Positions 56,103-64,000 of a stretch of 64,000 bases of DNA are shown here, piece after piece. Both the position numbers and the translations under genes were made by a program. A model generated the notes under the pieces. It had not been told where the DNA came from and ran no database searches. It saw nothing but the letters and a program-made list of their open reading frames with translations. Each line of letters opens with the position of its first letter. The first letter of the stretch is position 1. Source of the stretch: Dyella sp. C9 (lineage in GTDB: Bacteria; Pseudomonadota; Gammaproteobacteria; Xanthomonadales; Rhodanobacteraceae); the NCBI RefSeq assembly GCF_003332825.1, contig NZ_QIRF01000007.1:108633-172632 (forward strand), written 5' to 3'.

Positions 56103-57298
56103 GCCGGAGCGCTCCCAAAGGCGAGACAGGCGTTGTTGCCGCCGAACCCGAACGAGTTGCTCAGAGCGACGTTGACGCGCTGGTGCTCCGTGGCCAGCGC
56201 GAAGTGCGGCCCGCACATCGCATCCGGGGTAGCGCAACCGTAGTTGCCGGGTATCAGGCCATGCTCGATCGCCAGCAATGCGAAGGCGGCCTCGACGATG
56301 CCCGCTGCACCCAGCGTGTGGCCAGTGTAGCCCTTGCTCGAACTGGCCCGGGTGGAGGCTGGGAAGGCGCGGCTGATCAGGGCCGCTTCCACCTCATCGT
56401 TCTTCAGGCTCGCCGTGCCGTGCAGGTTGATGTAGTCGACCTGATCCGCTTGCAGGCCCGCGCGGGCAAGCGCGTCGCGCAGCGCCAGTTCGGCGCCCAG
56501 GCCATCGGGGTGGGGGCTGGACATGTGGTGGGCGTCGCTGGATTCACCGTAGCCGAGCAGGCGCGGCGTCCGGGGCGCGGCCTCGGTGCGCTCCAGCAGG
56601 GCGAAGCCGGCGGCCTCTCCGATGGAAATGCCGCGCCGTCCCTGGTCGAACGGGCGGCAGGGCTCGGGCGACATCAGTTCCAGTGCGTTGAAGCCGAACA
56701 GCACGCTGTCGCACAGCGTATCCACTCCGCCCACCACGGCTGCATCCGCCAGGCCCAGCCGGATCATCCGCTCGGCGCTGGCGAACACCTTGGCGCTGGA
56801 GGAGCACGCCGTGGAGATGGTCAGGCACGGGCCTTCCAGTCCCAGTGCCTCGGCCACGAAGCCGGACAGCGAATGGGGTGCGTGGATCAGCGGCCGGCGC
56901 AGCGCCGCCGGCATGCGGCCTTCGCTGTCGAGCTGCCGGTAGGCCTCCTCGGTGGCGCCGATGCTGGCGGTGGAGGTACCCAGCACCAGGGCGACGCGGG
57001 CCGCGCCATAGCGTTGGCGGGCATCGAGCGCGTGCTCCAGGAAACGATCCTGGCGCAGGCCCATCCAGGCCAGGCGGTTGTTGCGGCATTCCCACACGGC
57101 ATGGGCGGCCGGCAGCGCAGCATCCTCCACGCCGTCGACCCGGCCGATCCAGCAGTCCAGCGGGACGCTGCTGAAATCGTTGGGGCGGAGGCCGCCGAAG
57201 GGGCCGGCGAAGGCGGCAAGCTGCTTGTCTAGTCCTTGGCCCAGCGCGGACGTGGCCGTGAAAGCGCTGACGGCAAGGGGTTGGAACGGCACGGACAT
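56099..57298 (-). CDS. 3-Oxoacyl-ACP synthase (KS) of the polyene cluster
   Basis: A 399-aa FabF-type ketosynthase with a complete catalytic triad: Cys165 in TISTACSSSAKVF, His293 in NLHGTASLKNDE and His327 in GYTGHTLGAAGIVEA. The C-terminal signature SNSFGFGGNNACL is intact. It extends the polyene chain with malonyl-ACP, probably as a heterodimer with the half-length KS. It is first in a three-gene leftward unit (KS, half-KS, GT2). ATG 57298 gives the usual start. Confidence 0.9.
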   Translation of the reverse strand: MSVPFQPLAVSAFTATSALGQGLDKQLAAFAGPFGGLRPNDFSSVPLDCWIGRVDGVEDAALPAAHAVWECRNNRLAWMGLRQDRFLEHALDARQRYGAARVALVLGTSTASIGATEEAYRQLDSEGRMPAALRRPLIHAPHSLSGFVAEALGLEGPCLTISTACSSSAKVFASAERMIRLGLADAAVVGGVDTLCDSVLFGFNALELMSPEPCRPFDQGRRGISIGEAAGFALLERTEAAPRTPRLLGYGESSDAHHMSSPHPDGLGAELALRDALARAGLQADQVDYINLHGTASLKNDEVEAALISRAFPASTRASSSKGYTGHTLGAAGIVEAAFALLAIEHGLIPGNYGCATPDAMCGPHFALATEHQRVNVALSNSFGFGGNNACLAFGSAPA

Positions 57299-57442
57299 CG
57301 CGCGAGCCTAACCAGCGACTGGGCCATTTCCTAGTCTGGCCGAGTCGTGCACGGGTCGTCGTTCATGTTTGTTGTGCTTGGCGTTGCGACGATTGCGCAT
57401 ACCCCGCGCTCTGCGCACACTGCCCCATCAGCCCGTCGCTGT

Positions 57443-58168
57443 ATGCCCTGCCCTGTCGTGCCTCCCATCATTGCCCCGCTCAAACGTGGCCCCTGGCGCT
57501 ATCTGAGCGATCGCGACGTGCTGCACGCGGCCGCGGTCACCCTGGTCGCCGTGCTGCTGAGTCTGGGCCTGGTCTGGGTCGCCTATTTCGTGCACGTGTG
57601 GCGGGTGGCGGCGCGCAGCCCGTTGACCGTGTCTGGCCACCGCACCGTGCTGGTGTTCGGCCGCCGCCTGGTGCGCGACCATCCCGAGGCGGACTACGAG
57701 CAGCGGCTGGGCCGGGCGTTGGCGCTGATGCGCTCGGCGCAGACCGAGCATGTGCTGCTGCTCGGCGGACGCAGCGGGGGCACCCTGAGTGAGGCGGCGG
57801 CTGGCCGAAACTGGCTGGCGCGCCACGAGCTGCCGGCGGGGATCGTCCTGCAACTGGAGCAGGCCTCGGTGGATTCCCTGGAGAACCTGCGTCACGCCCG
57901 CAGTCTCCTGCAGGAAGATGGGCCAGTGATGTGCGTGCTGCCGCCGGTCGCTCTGGTGACCAGTCGCTACCACCTGGCTCGCTGCCTGCTGCTGGCTCGG
58001 CGCCTGGGCTTCGACAGCGTGCCGGTCGCGGCCGAACCGCGACTGGTGCTCAATCGCCGCTACGTCTTCCGCCTGTTGGCGGAATCGGGCTACCTGATGT
58101 GGATCGACCTCGGCGTGCGCTGGGCCGGCCTGATCGGCCATCGCCGCATCACTACCCGCCTGAGCTGA
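57443..58168 (+). CDS. YdcF family membrane protein (DUF218)
   Basis: A 241-aa protein with one N-terminal TM helix (VTLVAVLLSLGLVWVAYFVHVW) and a periplasmic DUF218 domain: TVLVFGRRLVRD, LLLGGRSGGTLSEAAAGRNWLA, LEQASVDSLENLRHARSLL and ALVTSRYHLARCLLLARRLG. YdcF/ElyC/SanA-type proteins are linked to envelope integrity; the exact activity is unclear. ATG 57443 is the best start. The frame is open upstream to GTG 57347 but adds only unstructured residues. It is monocistronic, divergent from the KS gene by a 144-bp gap. Confidence 0.8.
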   Translation: MPCPVVPPIIAPLKRGPWRYLSDRDVLHAAAVTLVAVLLSLGLVWVAYFVHVWRVAARSPLTVSGHRTVLVFGRRLVRDHPEADYEQRLGRALALMRSAQTEHVLLLGGRSGGTLSEAAAGRNWLARHELPAGIVLQLEQASVDSLENLRHARSLLQEDGPVMCVLPPVALVTSRYHLARCLLLARRLGFDSVPVAAEPRLVLNRRYVFRLLAESGYLMWIDLGVRWAGLIGHRRITTRLS

Positions 58169-58235
58169 GGCAGGCACGGCGTGGAATGCCTGCGCGACGC
58201 AGCGTCGCAGAGGGCAAGCCGCTGACGCTTGCTAA

Positions 58236-59171
<936 letters not shown>

Positions 59172-59189
59172 ACCGCCTCGGGCGTTGAT

Positions 59190-59219
59190 CCGTCATCCCA
59201 GCGAAAGCTGGAATGACGG
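59190..59219. repeat. REP-like hairpin between hemF and the VNG-repeat gene
   Basis: An imperfect palindrome of the CGTCATCCCAGC-GAAA-GCTGGAATGACG class (one mismatch). It is a widespread proteobacterial intergenic repeat and lies between two convergent genes, where it may stop transcription from both sides. Confidence 0.7.
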
Positions 59220-59234
59220 CCTTGAAGGCGGGTC

Positions 59235-59897
59235 TTACTGCGTCGGCGCGTCGCCGCTGAACTTCACCGGCGTGGCGCCCTTCACCGGGCCGATCTGCGC
59301 GGTGTCGCTCACCCGCAGCTCCACTTCGCGGCGGAACTCCAGCGTGCCCTGCACCACCGCGTGCGGGCCGATCACCACGTGCGGCAGGCGGTCGTTGCTG
59401 CTCCAGTTGAACCAGCCGCCGGGCTTGTCGACCAGGATGCCGCCTTCCACGTGCGAGTTGGCGCCCACCAGGATGTCGCCATTGGTGGTGCTCAGGCCAC
59501 CACCCACATGGGCGGCATCGAGGCTGATGCTGCCGCTGACCGTACCGGCCTTGCCGCCGACATCGGCGCCCTTGGCCAGGCGGATGCCGCCGTTGGTGGT
59601 GCCGACGGCGCCGGTGACGCGGCTGCCCTGGCCCAGGCTGATGCCGCCGTTGACCGTGTCGACGTTGCTGGCCTGGGCGTGATCGCCCAGTTCCACCGAG
59701 CCATTGACCGTGCTGGCCTTGGCCACCACGGCGTTGTCGCCGACGCGCACGGGGCCATTGACGGTGCTGACATTGCCGGCGTGCTGGCCGGCGTCGACGT
59801 GGACGCTGCCATTGACCTTGTCGATATCGTTGTCCGCCGCGATCGCCGACATCGGCAGGGCCAGGGCGAAGGCGAGGGCTATCAGGTGGTGGCGCAT
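59235..59897 (-). CDS. Exported repeat protein with seven VNG-type repeats, function unknown
   Basis: A 220-aa protein with signal peptide [21 protein letters not shown]. Residues about 28-155 are seven repeats of 18-19 residues starting VNG, VSG or TNG, each followed by a short strand (for example [19 protein letters not shown]). The regular turns suggest a short beta-solenoid, similar in pattern to bactofilin or polymer-forming domains. A C-terminal part ([39 protein letters not shown]) breaks the pattern. No enzyme motif is visible. It is a single gene convergent with hemF. Confidence 0.6.
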   Translation of the reverse strand: MRHHLIALAFALALPMSAIAADNDIDKVNGSVHVDAGQHAGNVSTVNGPVRVGDNAVVAKASTVNGSVELGDHAQASNVDTVNGGISLGQGSRVTGAVGTTNGGIRLAKGADVGGKAGTVSGSISLDAAHVGGGLSTTNGDILVGANSHVEGGILVDKPGGWFNWSSNDRLPHVVIGPHAVVQGTLEFRREVELRVSDTAQIGPVKGATPVKFSGDAPTQ

Positions 59898-60043
59898 ATC
59901 GAACTCCGTGTAGGTGGTTGCATGGACCTCAGATGCGCCTGCCGGGCCTGGGGTTTAGCGTGACCTTCGACAGGGGCATCCGCCGATTTGACGGGGGCGG
60001 GGCCGGGCCTCACCATTTCAGGTTTCCGCCACGAATCCCAGCC

Positions 60044-60787
60044 ATGTACAAGCTCGTACTCATCCGTCACGGCCAGTCCCAGTGGAACCTCGACAACCGC
60101 TTCAGCGGCTGGGCCGACGTGGACCTGACCGAACAGGGCAAGGCCGAGGCCGCCGAAGCCGGCCGCCTGCTCAAGGCCGAAGGTTACGCCTTCGACGTCG
60201 CGCATACCTCCGTGCTCAAGCGCGCCGTGCGCACGCTGTGGGGCGTGCTCGACGGGATGGACCAGATGTGGCTGCCGGTGGTCACCGACTGGCGCCTCAA
60301 CGAGCGCCACTACGGCGGCCTCACCGGCCTCAACAAGGCTGAGACGGCCGCCAGGTACGGCGAGGACCAGGTCAAGGTCTGGCGCCGCAGCTACGACATC
60401 CCGCCGCCGCCGCTGGACCGCGCCGCCAACGAGGCGGTGACCGATCCGCGTTACGCCAACCTCGACCCGTCGATGATTCCCGACACCGAGTGCCTCAAGG
60501 ACACCGTGGACCGCGTGCTGCCGTACTGGCACGACGTGCTGGCGCCGGCGATCCGCTCGGGCCAGCGCGTGGTGGTCGCGGCGCACGGCAATTCGCTGCG
60601 CGCCCTGGTGAAGTACCTGGACAACATGTCCGAAGAGGCCATCGTCGAGCTCAACATCCCCAACGGCGTGCCGCTGGTGTACGAGTTTGACGCCGACCTC
60701 AAGCCGATCCGCCACTACTACCTGGGCGACGCCGACGCCATCGCCGCCAAGATGGCCGCCGTGGCCAACCAGGGCAAGGCCAAGTAA
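60044..60787 (+). CDS. gpmA: 2,3-Bisphosphoglycerate-dependent phosphoglycerate mutase
   Basis: Interconverts 3- and 2-phosphoglycerate in glycolysis. The 247-aa protein is a d[13 protein letters not shown] (phosphohistidine), [21 protein letters not shown], and [16 protein letters not shown] with the second catalytic His. Length matches the bacterial family. ATG 60044 is preceded by a CCACGAATCCCAGCC leader with no strong ribosome site. A hairpin (60796-60829) follows the stop. Confidence 0.97.
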   Translation: MYKLVLIRHGQSQWNLDNRFSGWADVDLTEQGKAEAAEAGRLLKAEGYAFDVAHTSVLKRAVRTLWGVLDGMDQMWLPVVTDWRLNERHYGGLTGLNKAETAARYGEDQVKVWRRSYDIPPPPLDRAANEAVTDPRYANLDPSMIPDTECLKDTVDRVLPYWHDVLAPAIRSGQRVVVAAHGNSLRALVKYLDNMSEEAIVELNIPNGVPLVYEFDADLKPIRHYYLGDADAIAAKMAAVANQGKAK

Positions 60788-60795
60788 GTCCGTCG

Positions 60796-60829
60796 GCCAT
60801 CGCGGGTGACAGGCGTCATCCGCGATGGC
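60796..60829 (+). terminator. Hairpin after gpmA
   Basis: GCCATCGCGGGTGAC (60796-60810) pairs with GTCATCCGCGATGGC (60815-60829) with one G-T mismatch and a 4-base loop. It lies 8 bp after the gpmA stop and lacks a T-tract. Confidence 0.65.
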
Positions 60830-60900
60830 GGAATGCCGTCAGTCGCCTGCGCGGCGGCGGCTCGGTAAGCTCCGGGCTTTCCCGACGCCGAGGCACGCGC

Positions 60901-61410
60901 ATGACCCCGCAGACGATCTACGCGCTGATGATTCCCCTGATGGCCTGGATCGTCTGGCGCCGCGTGCGGGGCTTCTTCGGCCGCCAGCCGATCCGCCGCA
61001 AGCGCATGATGACGCGCATTGGCGTGCTGTCCCTGATCGGCGTGCTGCTGGCGCTGGGCGGGCTGCACAACCTGCGCCTGCTCGAAGGCCTGGCCGGCGG
61101 CGTGGTCGCTGGCGCGGCACTGGGCCTGCTGGGCCTGAAGCTGACCCGTTTCGAGCGCAATGCCGACGGAGCCGACGTGTACATCCCCAATGCCTGGATC
61201 GGTGGCGTGCTGACGGTGCTGCTGGTCGGCCGACTGGCCTGGCGCCTGCTGGTGGCTGTGCCGCAGGAGCAGGGCCCGGCCATCGGCAACAGCCCGCTGA
61301 CCCTGGCCATCTTCGGCCTCACCGTTGGCTACTACGTGTGCTATTTCGCCGGGCTGCTGGTGCACCATCGCCGCTTCGAGCGGGCGCAGGCCACCGCGCC
61401 GGTGGCGTGA
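60901..61410 (+). CDS. Predicted inner-membrane protein, function unknown
   Basis: A 169-aa membrane protein with about four TM segments (ALMIPLMAWIVW; IGVLSLIGVLLALGGL; LAGGVVAGAALGLLGLKL; LAIFGLTVGYYVCYFAGLLV). An amphipathic basic loop (FGRQPIRRKRMM) follows TM1. The pattern resembles CcdC-like or other small hydrophobic proteins, without a firm family match by eye. It converges with the PII gene. Confidence 0.6.
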   Translation: MTPQTIYALMIPLMAWIVWRRVRGFFGRQPIRRKRMMTRIGVLSLIGVLLALGGLHNLRLLEGLAGGVVAGAALGLLGLKLTRFERNADGADVYIPNAWIGGVLTVLLVGRLAWRLLVAVPQEQGPAIGNSPLTLAIFGLTVGYYVCYFAGLLVHHRRFERAQATAPVA

Positions 61411-61416
61411 AAGGAC

Positions 61417-61866
<450 letters not shown>

Positions 61867-61944
61867 ATTGAAGCGGAGCATGCCGATGGTGGCGTTTAGA
61901 GATGTGAATCTACACTTTCTTTCGACAAGTTCGAGGTGCTATCC

Positions 61945-62193
61945 ATGATGGATAGGCAGGATATCGATCAACTTGCCCAGCGTCTTGTTTCGTTGGTTCC
62001 ACAGGGATTGGCCCAGGCGCACCAGGATTTGCGCACCAACTTCGGCGATGTCCTGGCGCAGGGATTGCGCCGCCTTGATCTGGTCACCCGCGAAGAGTTT
62101 GAAGTCCAGGCCCAGCTGCTGGCGCGCACCCGCGCCAAGGTCGAGGCTCTGGAGCAACGAATCGCACAGCTCGAGGCCAGCGCGGCACCCTGA
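61945..62193 (+). CDS. ubiK: Ubiquinone biosynthesis accessory factor UbiK (YqiC)
   Basis: A small helical accessory factor needed for efficient aerobic ubiquinone synthesis. The 82-aa protein has the membrane-binding N-terminal part (MMDRQDIDQLAQRLVSLVPQGLAQAHQDLRTNF), then LVTREEFEVQAQLLARTRAKVEALEQRIAQLE, the coiled-coil half typical of YqiC. ATG 61945 or 61948 is preceded by GAGGTG. An earlier GTG (61936) is in frame. Confidence 0.9.
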   Translation: MMDRQDIDQLAQRLVSLVPQGLAQAHQDLRTNFGDVLAQGLRRLDLVTREEFEVQAQLLARTRAKVEALEQRIAQLEASAAP

Positions 62194-62359
62194 GCAACGG
62201 GGGGCGCGGGCCCACGTCCCGGGAGCCGCCCCCGATCCGTCACCCTCACCCCGAGAACGATCGGGGGCGGCTATTTTCACCGCAGGCCGCACGAGGGAGT
62301 CGCTCCGTGTCTGAACCTGGCAGCTGCTCCGCTCAACGCCTCGAGGCGCTGTCGGTCCC

Positions 62360-63859
62360 ATGAGCCTTGCTGTCACGCTCAGCCGTGCCCAGGAAGGCGT
62401 GGCAGCTCCGCAGGTGATGGTCGAGGTGCACCTTTCCGGGGGGCTGCCCGGTACCAATATTGTCGGACTGCCTGAAGCGGCTGTGCGCGAGGCGCGCGAT
62501 CGTGTGCGCGTGGCGATCCAGAACACCGCTTTCGAATACCCCAACCGCAAGGTCACCGTGAACCTCGCCCCGGCGGAGCTGCCCAAGGACGGCGGCCGCT
62601 TCGACCTGGCCATCGCACTGGGCATCCTGGCCGCTGGCGGGCAGGTGCCGCGCGAGAAGCTGGATGACTGCGAGTTTCTGGGCGAGCTGGCGTTGTCCGG
62701 CGCCTTGCGCGGAGTCTCCGGCGTACTGCCGGCACTGTTGCGGGCGCGTGCGCGTGGCCGCCGCGTGGTGGTGCCGCGCGCCAACGCAGCGGAGGCTGCG
62801 CTGGTGTCGGATGCCGACGTGCTGGTCGCCGACACCCTGGCCGAAGTATGCGGCTGGCTGCGCGGGGCGCAGGACCTGGCCCTGCCTGCCGAGGCGCCCG
62901 GCATTTCCTCAGAGAGCACCGGGCCCGACCTGGCCGACGTTCGAGGCCAGCGCCAGGCCCGCCGCGCGCTGGAGATCGCCGCCGCCGGCGGCCATCACCT
63001 GTTGCTGCTGGGGCCGCCGGGCACCGGCAAGACCATGCTGGCCGAGCGACTGCCCGGCATCCTGCCTCCCATGAGCGAGACCGAGGCGCTGGAGACCTGC
63101 GCCGTGCGTTCCGTGGCCGGGCAGGCGGTGGATCCCGCGCAGTGGCGCCGTCGCCCGTTTCGCGCGCCACACCACACCAGTTCGGCCGTAGCGCTGGTGG
63201 GTGGTGGTGCCGTGCCGCGCCCCGGAGAGATCTCGCTGGCCCACAACGGCGTACTGTTCCTGGACGAGTTGCCTGAGTTCGGCAGGCATGTGCTCGACGT
63301 GCGGCGCGAGCCGATGGAGTCGGGGCACATCGTCATTTCGCGCGCCGCGCGCCAGTCCACCTTTCCGGCGCAGTTCCAGCTGGTGGCGGCCATGAACCCG
63401 TGTCCCTGCGGCTATGCCGGCGATCCGCGCCAGCGCTGCCAATGCACGCCGGACCAGGTACAGCGCTACCGCTCCCGCATTTCGGGTCCGCTGCTCGATC
63501 GCATCGATCTGGGTGTGGAGGTTCCGCGCATGCCATTGTCGGAGCTCGGCAGTCCGCGCGGCGAGCACGACGAGGATTCGGCCACGGTCCGCGCGCGGGT
63601 GGTCAAGGCGCGGCACCACGCGTTGATGCGTGCCGGTCGGTCCAACGCCGAGATCAGCACCCGCGAGCTGGAGCGCGACTGTGCCCTGGGGCCAGCCGAG
63701 CGTCGCTGGTTCGATGCGGCGCTGGAGCGGCTCGGACTATCCGCCCGTGCCTACCACCGCACCCTGCGCGTGGCCCGCACCATCGCCGATCTCGATGGAG
63801 GCGCCGGGCTGCTGGACCGTACCCATCTGGCTGAAGCGCTGACCTACCGCCGCTACTGA
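62360..63859 (+). CDS. comM: ComM/YifB family AAA+ ATPase (Mg chelatase-like)
   Basis: A hexameric helicase that drives branch migration during natural transformation. The 499-aa protein has an N-terminal Lon-like domain (LAVTLSRAQEGVAAPQVMVEVHLSGGLPGTNIVGLPEAAVREARDRV), Walker A GPPGTGKT (residues 218-225), Walker B GVLFLDELPEFGR, and MNPCPCGYAGDPRQRCQC with a zinc-binding Cys cluster, then a C-terminal lid. All family parts are present, so it is intact. It is preceded by a 166-bp gap without visible genes. Confidence 0.96.
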   Translation: MSLAVTLSRAQEGVAAPQVMVEVHLSGGLPGTNIVGLPEAAVREARDRVRVAIQNTAFEYPNRKVTVNLAPAELPKDGGRFDLAIALGILAAGGQVPREKLDDCEFLGELALSGALRGVSGVLPALLRARARGRRVVVPRANAAEAALVSDADVLVADTLAEVCGWLRGAQDLALPAEAPGISSESTGPDLADVRGQRQARRALEIAAAGGHHLLLLGPPGTGKTMLAERLPGILPPMSETEALETCAVRSVAGQAVDPAQWRRRPFRAPHHTSSAVALVGGGAVPRPGEISLAHNGVLFLDELPEFGRHVLDVRREPMESGHIVISRAARQSTFPAQFQLVAAMNPCPCGYAGDPRQRCQCTPDQVQRYRSRISGPLLDRIDLGVEVPRMPLSELGSPRGEHDEDSATVRARVVKARHHALMRAGRSNAEISTRELERDCALGPAERRWFDAALERLGLSARAYHRTLRVARTIADLDGGAGLLDRTHLAEALTYRRY

Positions 63860-63912
63860 GCCCCGCAGGGCGCTCCTGGTGCCGCTGCGCTTAATTCTTG
63901 TACTGGCGGGTA

Positions 63913-63940
63913 TTGACTTCCGGATGTTCGGGCGTATTAT
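63913..63940 (+). promoter_or_regulatory. Sigma70-type promoter at the right edge
   Basis: TTGACT (63913-63918) and TATTAT (63935-63940) with a 16-bp spacer. Both match consensus well. It drives a gene off the edge; ATGs at 63961 and 63968 are possible starts, but too little sequence is visible to name the product. Confidence 0.65.
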
Positions 63941-64000
63941 CTGTACCCGCTAGTTCTTTAATGAACTATGCCTGCCCAGTCTCTATTCCCCATCTCCGAG

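Overview
This is a high-GC chromosomal window from a gammaproteobacterium of the Xanthomonadales, most likely the Rhodanobacteraceae/Xanthomonadaceae group. The evidence is a xanthomonad-type xylan utilisation locus with TonB-dependent receptors and a 14-bp xyl-box, a XanB2-type chorismatase next to aryl-polyene genes, and GGGAATAG-type and CCATCCxTGG-type intergenic repeats. No rRNA, tRNA, IS element, prophage or CRISPR array was recognised.

Region 1 (1-35957) is a hemicellulose utilisation locus. It opens with the 3' end of a TonB-dependent receptor coupled to a GH74 xyloglucanase, followed by an AraC-type XylR, xylB, xylA, a xylose/proton symporter and a LacI-type XylR. A long forward gene string (10249-24373) then encodes GH67 alpha-glucuronidase, a CE20-like SGNH esterase, a ManD-type mannonate dehydratase, GH43, GH3-PA14, KdgK, fructuronate reductase and a GH35 enzyme. 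A leftward operon (28323 to 24413) encodes an ExuT-like hexuronate transporter, a GH10 xylanase and uronate isomerase. It diverges from a second TonB receptor (28640-31561), which is followed by a GPH-family xyloside transporter, a second GH43, an aldose 1-epimerase and a convergent outer-membrane protein. Together the genes cover the route from glucuronoxylan through xylo-oligosaccharides to xylulose-5-phosphate, and from glucuronate to 2-keto-3-deoxy-6-phosphogluconate. The KDPG aldolase is not in the window. Three close matches and one weak match to the xyl-box lie at the promoters of xylB, the exuT operon, the TonB receptor and aguA.

Region 2 (36206-44920) carries queD, an orphan phasin and the complete F1Fo ATP synthase operon atpIBEFHAGDC. 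The four gaps around atpA and atpD are filled with hairpin repeats. Region 3 (44959-48489) holds glmU and three small exported proteins or lipoproteins of unknown role.

Region 4 (48486-57298) is a compact aryl-polyene/xanthomonadin-like cluster: chorismatase, ACP, two hotdog dehydratases, an acyltransferase, a LolA-like protein, an MMPL/RND exporter, a GT2 enzyme, a half-length ketosynthase and a full ketosynthase. The ketoreductase and the aryl-acid ligase expected for this pathway are not in the window.

Region 5 (57443-64000) holds housekeeping genes: a YdcF-family protein, hemF, a VNG-repeat exported protein, gpmA, a membrane protein, a PII protein, ubiK and comM. A good sigma70-type promoter points out of the right edge.
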